A stretch of DNA of 64,000 nucleotides from NCBI GenBank assembly GCA_965198725.1, contig CBDAPX010000002.1, positions 868,001 through 932,000 on the forward strand, read 5' to 3'. Position 1 is the first letter of the stretch. Each line of letters opens with the position of its first letter. This DNA comes from CBDAPX01 sp965198725 (GTDB taxonomy: Bacteria; Pseudomonadota; Alphaproteobacteria; Rhodobacterales; Rhodobacteraceae). Made by a program: the position numbers and the translations under genes. The notes under the pieces were generated by a model. The model worked only from the letters and a program-made list of their open reading frames with translations, was not told the DNA's origin and ran no database searches. Below are positions 8,177 to 15,980 of this stretch, one piece after another.

Positions 8177-8947
8177 TCACACCTGCAAAACGGAACTGAC
8201 AAGAAGCTGGCTGTAGGCATGTTGCGGGTCGTCCAGAACCTGATCGGTCAACCCGGCCTCTACGACGCGGCCTGATTTCATCACCATCAACCGGTCCGCC
8301 AACAGGCGTACGACCGCAAGGTCATGGGTAACGATGATGGCCGACAGGCCCATATCTCGCACCAATCCGCGCAAGAGGTCGAGCAGACGCGCCTGCACAG
8401 ACACATCAAGCCCGCCGGTCGGCTCATCCATGAAAACAAGCCGCGGCCCGGTCACCAGATTGCGCGCAATCTGCAGACGCTGCTGCATCCCGCCGGAAAA
8501 CGTGGTGGGCCGGTCGTCGACACGGCCGCTGTCGATCTCGACCCGTTCCAGCCAATCGGTGGCTTTGCCGCGGATATCGCCATAATGCCGCGCGCCCACG
8601 GCCATCAGTCGTTCACCGACATTGCCCCCAGCGCTGACGCCCATGCGCAGGCCGTCCCGCGCATGCTGGTGCACGAAGGCCCAATCGGTACGTCCCAGCA
8701 TCCGGCGTTCCGGCTCTGACATGGTAACCGTGTCCTTGGGCCCGTCAACGCGTGTGTCAAAGACCACGCTTCCGGCATCGGGGGCCAGATGACCGGCCAG
8801 ACAGTTCAACAGGGTGGATTTGCCCGATCCGCTTTCGCCGACAATGCCCATCACCTCGCCGGGGTAAAGGTCAAAGCCCACAACGGCACAGCCGATATGC
8901 GCGCCATATGTCTTTGTCACGCCTTGAACAGATAGAAGAGGTGTCAT
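8177..8947 (-). CDS. phnK: C-P lyase complex ATP-binding subunit PhnK
   Basis: ABC-type ATPase of 256 residues that in E. coli binds the PhnGHIJ core complex through PhnJ. Walker A GESGSGKSTLL, signature FSGGMQQRLQIARN and Walker B VFMDEPTGGLD are all present, followed by the switch histidine in IIVTHDLAVV. The ATG at 8947 overlaps the phnJ stop (ATGA); the open frame upstream of it is out-of-frame phnJ sequence. Confidence 0.95.
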   Translation of the reverse strand: MTPLLSVQGVTKTYGAHIGCAVVGFDLYPGEVMGIVGESGSGKSTLLNCLAGHLAPDAGSVVFDTRVDGPKDTVTMSEPERRMLGRTDWAFVHQHARDGLRMGVSAGGNVGERLMAVGARHYGDIRGKATDWLERVEIDSGRVDDRPTTFSGGMQQRLQIARNLVTGPRLVFMDEPTGGLDVSVQARLLDLLRGLVRDMGLSAIIVTHDLAVVRLLADRLMVMKSGRVVEAGLTDQVLDDPQHAYSQLLVSSVLQV

Positions 8948-9816
8948 GCGGCGGCCTCGCTGGCAAAGGATGGGCCTTTGTGACCGCGCGCGCGGCGGCC
9001 GGTGCAGTAATCGGTGTCCGAACAGCAAAAGAGTCGCCCGCCGGCGTCATCCACGATCACCTCGTCGAGATAGCTGTCTGTTGCGCCGCAAAGCCCGCAT
9101 ACCTGATCCGCTTTTGAGGCCTCGAACGGGTGGTCTTCGAAATCGAGACTGACCACCTGTGTATAGGGCGGCAGCGCATAGATGCGCTGTTCGCGACCTG
9201 CGCCAAAAAGCTGAATGGCCGCCATATCCCCCAGTTTCGGATTGTCGAATTTCGGGATCGGCGAAGGGTCCATGACATAGCGTTCCTCGACCTTGACCGG
9301 ATAGGCGTAAGACGTCGCGATATGCCCGTGGCGGCTGATGTCCTCATAGAGTTTCACATGCATCAACCCGTATTCTTCCAAGCTGTGCATCTTGCGCGTC
9401 TCGCTTTCGCGCGGTTCCAGAAAACGCAAGGGTTCCGGGATTGGCACCTGGTACACAAGGATCTGATCTTCGGTCAGCGGCTCTTCAGGAATGCGGTGGC
9501 GCGTCTGGATGACCGTTGCTTCGCTGGTCGCTGTCGTGGTTTCCACATCTGCCGTGCGTTCAAAAAAACTGCGGATTGAGACGGCGTTGGTCGTGTCGTC
9601 GGCCCCTTGGTCGATGACTTTGAACGTATCCTCTGGCGTCAAAACGGCGGCCGACACCTGAACGCCTCCGGTGCCCCAGCCATAAGGCATCGGCATCTCG
9701 CGGCTGGCGAAAGGCACCTGATAGCCGGGGATCGCGAGGCCCTTGAGGATCGCGCGACGGATCATCCGCTTGGTCTGTTCGTCCAGATAGGCGAAGTTAT
9801 AGGCTTGGTCGGTCAT
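8944..9816 (-). CDS. phnJ: Carbon-phosphorus lyase PhnJ (radical SAM)
   Basis: PhnJ cleaves the C-P bond of ribose 1-phosphonate 5-phosphate by radical chemistry, giving alkane and cyclic ribose phosphate. The 290-residue protein has the family cysteine pattern C-x2-C-x21-C-x5-C near its C-terminus (CGLC, then FCCSDTDYC), matching the three cluster ligands and the thiyl-radical cysteine of the E. coli enzyme, so it looks catalytically competent. The start at 9816 overlaps the stop of the HAD gene (ATGA). Confidence 0.97.
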   Translation of the reverse strand: MTDQAYNFAYLDEQTKRMIRRAILKGLAIPGYQVPFASREMPMPYGWGTGGVQVSAAVLTPEDTFKVIDQGADDTTNAVSIRSFFERTADVETTTATSEATVIQTRHRIPEEPLTEDQILVYQVPIPEPLRFLEPRESETRKMHSLEEYGLMHVKLYEDISRHGHIATSYAYPVKVEERYVMDPSPIPKFDNPKLGDMAAIQLFGAGREQRIYALPPYTQVVSLDFEDHPFEASKADQVCGLCGATDSYLDEVIVDDAGGRLFCCSDTDYCTGRRARGHKGPSFASEAAA

Positions 9817-10412
9817 AGCAGCCCTCGTGCCTCCAATTGGGTCCTCAGCACGTCGGGACCGGTGAAATGGATGGCGTCCATCCCGGCGGCTTTGGCCCCG
9901 ATGCAATTGTGAAATCCGTCGTCGACAAAGACGCACTGTCCCGCCTCAACGCCCGCCTGGTCGCACAACAGACGATAAATCTCGACGCTGGGTTTGATCA
10001 TTCCAACCTGTCCAGAGACAATCGTGGTGCCGAACACCTCGCCCAATTCCGGATGCGCGCGGACGCCTTCGGGCCAGGTTTCGGCGGACCAGTTGGTGAT
10101 GGCATGAACGGCGATGCCACGCTCTTTCAGCGCGTATAGGCAGTCCCATGTGCCATGGATTTTGTCTGGGACGGTCAGTTGATACCGCTCGACATATTTA
10201 GCCAGCAGCGCGCCATCCGCGGGATCATCGAGATCTTTCGCCGCCTTTGAAAAGCTGGCCCCGGCGTCGCAAGCAAGGTTGATTTTGTCAAAGCCGATCC
10301 GGTCCATGAACGCATACGCGCCCTCGGTGCTCAGTTCGTTAGACCAAGCCAGCGCCGGCTGCCAATCGACCAGAACAGAGCCGATGTCGAAAACCACGGT
10401 ATCCGGTTTCAT
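9813..10412 (-). CDS. HAD-superfamily hydrolase embedded in the C-P lyase operon
   Basis: 199 residues of a HAD subfamily I phosphatase. Motif I is VVFDIGSVLVDW, with the FDxGxVLxD form of YihX-like sugar phosphatases; motif II is AITNWSAETW; motif III is the lysine in MIKPSVEIY; motif IV is CVFVDDGFHN. It overlaps phnI upstream and phnJ downstream by ATGA on both sides, so it is a true operon member between two core C-P lyase subunits. The operon lacks phnP, so a role in handling a ribosyl phosphate intermediate is conceivable, but that is inference. Confidence 0.88.
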   Translation of the reverse strand: MKPDTVVFDIGSVLVDWQPALAWSNELSTEGAYAFMDRIGFDKINLACDAGASFSKAAKDLDDPADGALLAKYVERYQLTVPDKIHGTWDCLYALKERGIAVHAITNWSAETWPEGVRAHPELGEVFGTTIVSGQVGMIKPSVEIYRLLCDQAGVEAGQCVFVDDGFHNCIGAKAAGMDAIHFTGPDVLRTQLEARGLL

Positions 10413-11497
10413 TCCGCGGCCTCCTGCACTTGATCTGCCCCGGCTTCGCGGCGCAATTTGCGCACCAATTCCAGCTCTGACTGAAAGTCGACGTAATGCG
10501 GCAGCTTGATATGTTCGAGGAACCCGGTCGCTTGGATGTTGTCCGCGTGATAGAGCACGAATTCGGTGTCTTGTGCCGGTGCGCCGACGAAATCCTCACC
10601 TAGCTCTTCCCAACGAAGTGCCCGGTCGACCAGCGCCATGGAAATCGCTTTCCTTTCACTTTGGCCAAAAACCAACCCATAGCCGCGCGTGAATTGCGGA
10701 GGTTCGGTTTTGGACCCTTTGAACTGATTGACTGTCTCACATTCGGTCAGGGTGACCTCGCCAATCTCAATCGCAAAGCCCAGTTCGGGTATGTCCATTT
10801 CCACCGCAACCGCGCCGATCCGTAACTCTCCGACAAAAGCGTGGTTGCGCGCGTAACCTCGCTGTGTCGAATAGGCGAGGCCCAGCGTGAACCCTTCGTC
10901 TGACCGGGTCAGCGCCTGAAGCCGCAAAGCGCGGTCTGCCGGCATTTCCAACGGCTCTCGCGTCAGGTCGGGCGGTGGCGTGTCGTCGTGAGGGGCTTCT
11001 TCGATTAAGCCTTCCTGGTTCAGAAATTCTGTCACATGGGGCACATCGGCAGGCGCGGTACCCCTCGTCGGGGCCTCTGGCACCTCGCCATCAGCCGCCA
11101 GTTTGAAATCCAAGAGCCGATGTGTGTAGTCAAATGTCGGGCCCAGAACCTGCCCGCCAGGCAAATCCTTGAATGTCGCCGAAATACGCCGGTCACAGGC
11201 CATCGCGCCGGTATCGACCGGCTCGGATGCGCCAAAACGCGGCAAAGTCGTGCGATAGGCGCGGATCAGAGAGATCGCCTCGATCAGATCACCGCGCGAC
11301 TGCTTGATCGCCAGTGCCGCAAGATCAGGGTCATATAGTGACCCTTCGGCCATGACGCGGTCCACCGCGAGTTTCAGCTGTTCGCGGATTTGTGCAAGGC
11401 TCAGCTCGGCCACATCCCGATTGCCACGGCGCTCTTCGGCAAGCCATGCATGCGCGCTTTCGATGGCGCGCTCGCCTCCCTTTACAGCGACATACAT
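10409..11497 (-). CDS. phnI: C-P lyase core subunit PhnI (nucleosidase)
   Basis: PhnI is the catalytic nucleosidase of the core complex, displacing adenine from ATP with the phosphonate in the presence of PhnG, H and L. 362 residues starting MYVAVKGGERAIESAHAWL, the usual PhnI N-terminus; the motifs RGDLIEAISLIRAYRTTLPR and HADNIQATGFLEHIKLPHYV are characteristic. The start overlaps the phnH stop as TGATG at 11497. Confidence 0.96.
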   Translation of the reverse strand: MYVAVKGGERAIESAHAWLAEERRGNRDVAELSLAQIREQLKLAVDRVMAEGSLYDPDLAALAIKQSRGDLIEAISLIRAYRTTLPRFGASEPVDTGAMACDRRISATFKDLPGGQVLGPTFDYTHRLLDFKLAADGEVPEAPTRGTAPADVPHVTEFLNQEGLIEEAPHDDTPPPDLTREPLEMPADRALRLQALTRSDEGFTLGLAYSTQRGYARNHAFVGELRIGAVAVEMDIPELGFAIEIGEVTLTECETVNQFKGSKTEPPQFTRGYGLVFGQSERKAISMALVDRALRWEELGEDFVGAPAQDTEFVLYHADNIQATGFLEHIKLPHYVDFQSELELVRKLRREAGADQVQEAAE

Positions 11498-12087
11498 CAG
11501 GACACCTCCGTCGCGCCGTCTGGCGCGTTCACGACAGTTGATCGGGGCAGTGCCGCAAGCTGACTGGCGCTGGTCAGGATGAAATCAAGGCCCAAAGGAA
11601 ACAGAGCCCGGTTGGCCTGCAATGCGGCAACATCAGGTACACTGAGCGATGCCTCTGTTTTGATGCCGGGACCTGTCAACATTGCCCCGGACGCGGAGAG
11701 GTCATCGCATTCGACAATCAGTGTGGCGGACCGGTCCGGGTATTCCGATGTTCCGATCGGGTAAGCAGAAACCGGGGTCAGATCATTCCACGACCCAACC
11801 GCAAACATGCAATGCGAAGGCCCCACCAAGGGTGCCCCTGTGTGAAAGGCAAGCCAGGCCCGTACCTCTGCCGTATCCACTTTGCCCGCAAGGTAAACCG
11901 GCGTGTCTGTGTCGCAGAGGGTCAACAGCACAGATCCCGCCGCCTTGGATAACGCGGCAGGCGGCTCTGCGCCGTCGATGCTTTGAATGGTTCCCGGTCG
12001 CGCCATTGCTTCCATGACGCGCCGAAAGGCATGCGCGGATTGAATGGCCGGGTTGGTAAAGCCACCGGCAAGGGTTTCAGCCTGCAT
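11497..12087 (-). CDS. phnH: C-P lyase core subunit PhnH
   Basis: PhnH is a structural subunit of the (PhnGHIJ)2 core complex. 196 residues from the ATG at 12087: MQAETLAGGFTNPAIQSAHA, then FRRVMEAMARPGTI, a conserved N-terminal feature, and the C-terminal PLGLDFILTSASQLAALPRST. The longer open frame to 12504 is a shadow of phnG; the chosen ATG overlaps the phnG stop as TGATG. Confidence 0.95.
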   Translation of the reverse strand: MQAETLAGGFTNPAIQSAHAFRRVMEAMARPGTIQSIDGAEPPAALSKAAGSVLLTLCDTDTPVYLAGKVDTAEVRAWLAFHTGAPLVGPSHCMFAVGSWNDLTPVSAYPIGTSEYPDRSATLIVECDDLSASGAMLTGPGIKTEASLSVPDVAALQANRALFPLGLDFILTSASQLAALPRSTVVNAPDGATEVS

Positions 12088-12542
12088 CAGTCTTCTCCCC
12101 GTGCCACGGTGAAAAACTCGACCTTTGTCGCGGCGGCCTTGGCCGCGCGTCCGGCTTTCCTGTCGGCCAGTTCTTTTTCCAAAGGGTCCAGAACAGCTGT
12201 GCGAATTTCCGCTGCCAAGTTGCCCTGCATCAAGGCGTCGACCAAAACGACCGCCTCTGCATCTGCTTTGCGTCGCCCTTGGATATAGGCGTGTCCGACG
12301 GCACCCGTGTCCAGTGTCAATGCGCAACGCGTGACGGTCATTTCGCCCAAGTTGAACGGTGCGCCAGTGCCCCCTGCGCGCCCTCGGACCATTGTGCTGC
12401 CGATCTCCGGCGCTCTGAGCCATGAAAAGCTCGGACGCTCCATCGCTGCGTCCAAAAGCGCAGCAACGCGGCCTTCTGGTGCCTTTGCGAGCAGACTTAA
12501 CCAAGCTTTTCTTGGGGCGTTTTCGTCAAAAGTGTCTTTCAC
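12087..12542 (-). CDS. phnG: C-P lyase core subunit PhnG
   Basis: First gene of the operon, encoding the small core subunit PhnG. 151 residues, matching the family length, with the segment GSTMVRGRAGGTGAPFNLGE followed by MTVTRCALTL and VGHAYIQGRRKADAE. The start lies 82 bases from the divergent phnF start, so the operon promoter is in that short AT-rich gap. Confidence 0.94.
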   Translation of the reverse strand: MKDTFDENAPRKAWLSLLAKAPEGRVAALLDAAMERPSFSWLRAPEIGSTMVRGRAGGTGAPFNLGEMTVTRCALTLDTGAVGHAYIQGRRKADAEAVVLVDALMQGNLAAEIRTAVLDPLEKELADRKAGRAAKAAATKVEFFTVARGED

Positions 12543-12562
12543 CTCGACAACTTTTCCACTTA

Positions 12563-12576
12563 CTATACAACTATAC
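12563..12576. promoter_or_regulatory. Candidate PhnF operator between phnG and phnF
   Basis: In the AT-rich gap the hexamer CTATAC occurs twice in direct repeat (12563-12568 and 12571-12576), read on the minus strand as GTATAG. A GTATAGAC core is known from PhnF sites of other bacteria (HutC-type GntR regulators). The location between the regulator and the operon it would control is right; binding is inferred only. Confidence 0.4.
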
Positions 12577-12623
12577 TTATATTAACAGATTGGCGCGACA
12601 GGGACAGAGGAAATTTGTGAACA

Positions 12624-13340
12624 TTGCGTGACGGTTCCAGCAAGACTCCGATTTGGAAGGCCATAGCCGACGCCTTGCGCAGCGATTTGGCCGAAGGGCG
12701 ATATGCGCCCGGCGCCAAGCTTCCAACCGAGGCGGCACTGGCTGATCGGTTCGGCGTGAACCGGCACACGGTTCGGCATGGCATTTCGGCCCTCGTGGAC
12801 GAAGGTTTGATCCGCACACGGCGTGGATCGGGGGCGTTTGTGGCGGCGGTACCAACCGACTATCCGCTCGGAACGCGGGTTCGGTTCCACGAAAACCTGA
12901 TCGCGGCAGGCCGAAAGCCCGCCAAGCGCGTGCTCCACGTCGAAGAACGCTCTGCCACCCGAGGCGAGGCCAGCGCATTGGCGATAGAGCCTGGCGCGCC
13001 CGTCTGTGCGTACCACGGTTTGTCCCTGGCCGACGGTCAGCCGGTTGCGGTTTTTGAAAGCCTGTTTCCCGCAGAGCGCTTGCGCGGGATGAGCCAAGCA
13101 TTGACGGGCACCAGCAGTGTGACAGAGGCGTTGAAAGCGGTTGGCGTTCAGGACTACACGCGGGCGTCAACGCGCCTGACAGCGGTGCGCGCCTCGGCGA
13201 CCCAGGCCTTGCATTTGCAACTGAGCGAAGGCGATCCTTTGCTGAGATCGTCGAGTGTGAACGTGGATGCCACGGGAAAACCGGTTGAATATGGCCGCAC
13301 TTGGTTTGCCGGCGACCGCGTGACGCTGACTTTGGGGTGA
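12624..13340 (+). CDS. phnF: GntR-family (HutC/UTRA) phosphonate regulator PhnF
   Basis: 238 residues: an N-terminal winged helix-turn-helix (LRSDLAEGRYAPGAKLPTEA, then ALADRFGVNRHTVRHGISAL) and a C-terminal UTRA ligand domain (about residues 85-235) with the typical closing VEYGRTWFAGDRV. The start must be the TTG at 12624: an in-frame TGA lies six bases upstream and no other start is near; an AGAGGA motif lies about 14 bases ahead. Divergent from phnG, consistent with a repressor of the C-P lyase operon. Confidence 0.92.
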   Translation: MRDGSSKTPIWKAIADALRSDLAEGRYAPGAKLPTEAALADRFGVNRHTVRHGISALVDEGLIRTRRGSGAFVAAVPTDYPLGTRVRFHENLIAAGRKPAKRVLHVEERSATRGEASALAIEPGAPVCAYHGLSLADGQPVAVFESLFPAERLRGMSQALTGTSSVTEALKAVGVQDYTRASTRLTAVRASATQALHLQLSEGDPLLRSSSVNVDATGKPVEYGRTWFAGDRVTLTLG

Positions 13341-13557
13341 TAAAGCCGCGAAAGCGGGGCCGTCGAAGAGCAAAACCCGTTTCCGCCTCGGGCGTACGGT
13401 TCGCGATGCAGCTTTCGAGTGGGGCAGGGCGCGGACCACCGCTCCTCAACACAAAACCCTACCGATTTGGGGTCATCCAACGAGCGGACGACCCGAACTC
13501 CGCGGACTTTGGTCGGATGAACCTGACCGACAAAAGCTCTTTAACTTCGGTATCGGA

Positions 13558-14385
13558 TCAGCGCAGGTTCGTAGCGCTGACGCAGAACGAATTCACCAAG
13601 TCTTGGTCGTTTAAAGCTAATTCGCTTCGGACGAAGTCTGTTCGGCCATTCAAAGCACAGCGCCGAACCAACTCGCCAAAGCCGGCGGCCTTTTCTGTAT
13701 CCGCGCTTGCGACGGCGATGCCTTGCAAGCCCACTGTGTCTGCGCGCGACATTGGTTCATAGAAGCCTTCCAGAAGAACCAGATCAGGAGATGTGTCCAT
13801 AAACGGCCCTTGCATCACAGTTTCGGCGACAAGGATCCCATCCACGAATTGACCCGTTACCTCAATTCGTTGGCCTGCTGCAACATCGGAAAGTTCCGGC
13901 CCCTGAACTGATAGCTGCCCGACACGACCAAGCCCGTCGTAAACCCCTGATGCTTGTGCGGTTTGGTCCGTCAATTCCGTGATCCGTGACGCCACAATAC
14001 CTGCTTCGGACCAGAAACCATCCACTTGCACGATGCCGGACGCAGGCAAAGTTCCAATGACTGGAACGCCCATGACTTCTGAGGGCCCAGTGACCGGCCC
14101 TGTCAAAAGGGGCATATGTTGCAGGGATTTGATGTGCCAGTTTGAACCGTCACGACCCGTGCTGAGTGCGAGCGTCATCCCCATGCGAAGCTCATCCAGC
14201 GCGCTGATCCCCTTCAATTCGATGTCGTCCGCAAAGCCGAAACGCATGCCGCTGACCTCGAACTGATCCAGACCGGTGATTTGGCCGATCACGCCGGTGC
14301 CAATGATCCCGCCCTCTTTTTCTTCTGCTAAAAGAGGCCATGATGCGAACAGGAAAGACAGTGTCAGTATCAGGGACCGGATCAT
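13558..14385 (-). CDS. Secreted DUF5666-type protein
   Basis: 275 residues with a signal peptide (MIRSLILTLSFLFASWPLLA, cleavage near residue 20). The mature part repeats a beta-rich motif of the form G.I.G.D.FEVSG.RF (GQITGLDQFEVSGMRFGFAD, then VQVDGFWSEAGIVASRITEL), as in DUF5666 proteins, which are exported and of unknown role. It overlaps the upstream DUF6502 gene by ATGA, so the two are co-translated. Confidence 0.75.
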   Translation of the reverse strand: MIRSLILTLSFLFASWPLLAEEKEGGIIGTGVIGQITGLDQFEVSGMRFGFADDIELKGISALDELRMGMTLALSTGRDGSNWHIKSLQHMPLLTGPVTGPSEVMGVPVIGTLPASGIVQVDGFWSEAGIVASRITELTDQTAQASGVYDGLGRVGQLSVQGPELSDVAAGQRIEVTGQFVDGILVAETVMQGPFMDTSPDLVLLEGFYEPMSRADTVGLQGIAVASADTEKAAGFGELVRRCALNGRTDFVRSELALNDQDLVNSFCVSATNLR

Positions 14386-15137
14386 TCGTCTTGCACCTTC
14401 TTGTTCACATATGTGCCAGCGACGAAAAGGGTTTTGCCCTCTTCTGTCTGCTGCAGCGCATGAGCCTTTTTGTTAAGGGCCTCAAGCATTTCCAATGCCA
14501 TTCGGGTTGCATCGGCTTCCAACTCAAGCGCTGCTTTTTCTGTGAGATGCGAATAGCGCAGCGCCTGGTCCCAGTGTTCGGTGTGGCCGATCAGATTACC
14601 GATCGTGGTATCGAGATGCGGCACCAAGGTTGCGATCGCAGCCCCCATTTTCTCCGCTCGGTCATTGGGAACCATCGACGCCGTGACAAACCGGATCAGG
14701 CCGTCCTGCTCGACCGCGTTTCCTGACGCGATCAGCAAGGACAGAACCGTCGCCGGCGCCGCGTCAACTTTTGCCAAGCTGACCAAGGCGTCAAATCCCG
14801 CATCCCCGTCTCGGGTTAGGACACGTGGTTGGCCGCCTTCCAGATAGTCCGGCTCGTTTTGCCATAATGTCAGCACGCGCGCTGCCGCGGAGGTTTTGGG
14901 TGGGGCCGGGTGTCCGGCTTCCAACCGTTTGACATCCTTTCGATGCACCCCTGTCATCAAGCTGATCTGGCTGACTGAAACGTCCGGAGACTGGGCATAG
15001 GCCACATCTACCAGCGTGGATTTGAGCAACTCAACCGCCCCGGCAAGGCCGATATCACCGTCAATCATCAGCTGCGCCACCGGCCTTAACAAGGCCAGCA
15101 TCAGCTGTTCAGGGGAAGATGTATGCGGGTCATCCAT
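14382..15137 (-). CDS. DUF6502-type putative DNA-binding protein
   Basis: 251 residues, no signal peptide. The N-terminal third carries a helix-turn-helix-like stretch (VSVSQISLMTGVHRKDVKRL, about residues 53-72) after a helical segment, as in DUF6502 proteins. The C-terminal half is helical and Ala/Leu/Glu-rich and ends in a lysine-rich tail. It is the first gene of a two-gene unit with the secreted DUF5666 protein and is divergent from the YHS gene. A regulatory role is inferred from the helix-turn-helix. Confidence 0.72.
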   Translation of the reverse strand: MDDPHTSSPEQLMLALLRPVAQLMIDGDIGLAGAVELLKSTLVDVAYAQSPDVSVSQISLMTGVHRKDVKRLEAGHPAPPKTSAAARVLTLWQNEPDYLEGGQPRVLTRDGDAGFDALVSLAKVDAAPATVLSLLIASGNAVEQDGLIRFVTASMVPNDRAEKMGAAIATLVPHLDTTIGNLIGHTEHWDQALRYSHLTEKAALELEADATRMALEMLEALNKKAHALQQTEEGKTLFVAGTYVNKKVQDE

Positions 15138-15322
15138 TAGCCGAATAGTCTATACGCGGAGCACAAGTTTTTGTGAATACACGTTAATTCACACTGGGAT
15201 ATTTTCCCATTAATTCGGTCTCGTGTCAAACTCAAACAACGGCCGCTGCCCGGACACAGCAGATGCGAGGGCGTCTGCATTCTCAAAACTCGGTGGCCGG
15301 CCACGTATAGGAGAACTGAAAA

Positions 15323-15751
15323 ATGAAAAAAGTCGTCGCTGCTATGGCATTCGCCGGTTGCACTCTGGTAGCGGTTCCAGCCGTCGCGGGAAACGCTCTT
15401 GGGACGGCCTTTGCCGGCTATGACCCTGTCAGCTATTTCCAGGACGGCCCTGCCCAAGGCAAAGCCAAGTTCTTTCATCTTTGGGAAGGCACATTGTGGA
15501 TGTTCAGTACCGAAGAAAACCGCGAGACCTTCAAGGCTGAGCCAACCGCGTACGCTCCGCAATTTGACGCCTATTGCGCCTGGGCGGCTTCACAAGGGTA
15601 CAAACGCCCGGGCGATCCGAACGTGACGCAAATGGTAGACGGGAAACTCTATACCTTCGTGCATGAAGGCGCGCGCGACAAATGGAGAGAAAACATCGCA
15701 CAATACATCGCAGACGGTGAAGCCAATTGGGTTCAGATTGAGCCGTTCTGA
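15323..15751 (+). CDS. Secreted YHS-domain protein
   Basis: 142 residues with a signal peptide (MKKVVAAMAFAGCTLVAVPAVA). The mature part is a YHS-domain family protein: AFAGYDPVSYFQDG, then FFHLWEGTLWMFSTEENRETF and PQFDAYCAWAASQGYK. The single cysteine in YCAWA may be a metal ligand. These periplasmic proteins are often near metal or redox genes; none adjoins here. A strong ribosome binding site (AGGAG) lies 10 bases before the ATG. Convergent with glpQ. Confidence 0.85.
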   Translation: MKKVVAAMAFAGCTLVAVPAVAGNALGTAFAGYDPVSYFQDGPAQGKAKFFHLWEGTLWMFSTEENRETFKAEPTAYAPQFDAYCAWAASQGYKRPGDPNVTQMVDGKLYTFVHEGARDKWRENIAQYIADGEANWVQIEPF

Positions 15752-15922
15752 ACTCAGATAATCAAAAACGCGGCAGCCACTGGTGCCGCCGCGACAGCAG
15801 GGGCGGGCTGTACAGGCGCGCGACTGAGAAGGCATCGAACCATTGAAGGCGAAATTGGTACGTCGCGCGCATCAAGACAGCTTTTTGCAGGTTCTGCTCT
15901 CACCGATTGAAACCGACCCAGC

Positions 15923-15953
15923 AAAAAGCCCCCATCCTTTGCAGGACGGGGGC
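15923..15953 (-). terminator. Rho-independent terminator of glpQ
   Basis: An 11-bp stem (15928-15938 with 15943-15953, one G-U pair) closes on a four-base loop and is followed on the minus strand by five T (15923-15927). It lies 28 bases past the glpQ stop. Confidence 0.85.
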
Positions 15954-15980
15954 AATTCTGTTGGCAATTGCCGGGTTGGC

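Noticed and set aside
11497..12504. 335-codon frame covering phnH and extending upstream
   Set aside because: The extension is Arg-rich out-of-frame phnG sequence; PhnH similarity starts at the ATG at 12087, which also gives the TGATG overlap.
12543..12623. Pho box in the phnF-phnG gap
   Set aside because: CTGT-type repeats occur (CTGTCGC and CTGTTAA on the minus strand) but are spaced 13 bases apart rather than the 11-base periodicity expected of a Pho box.
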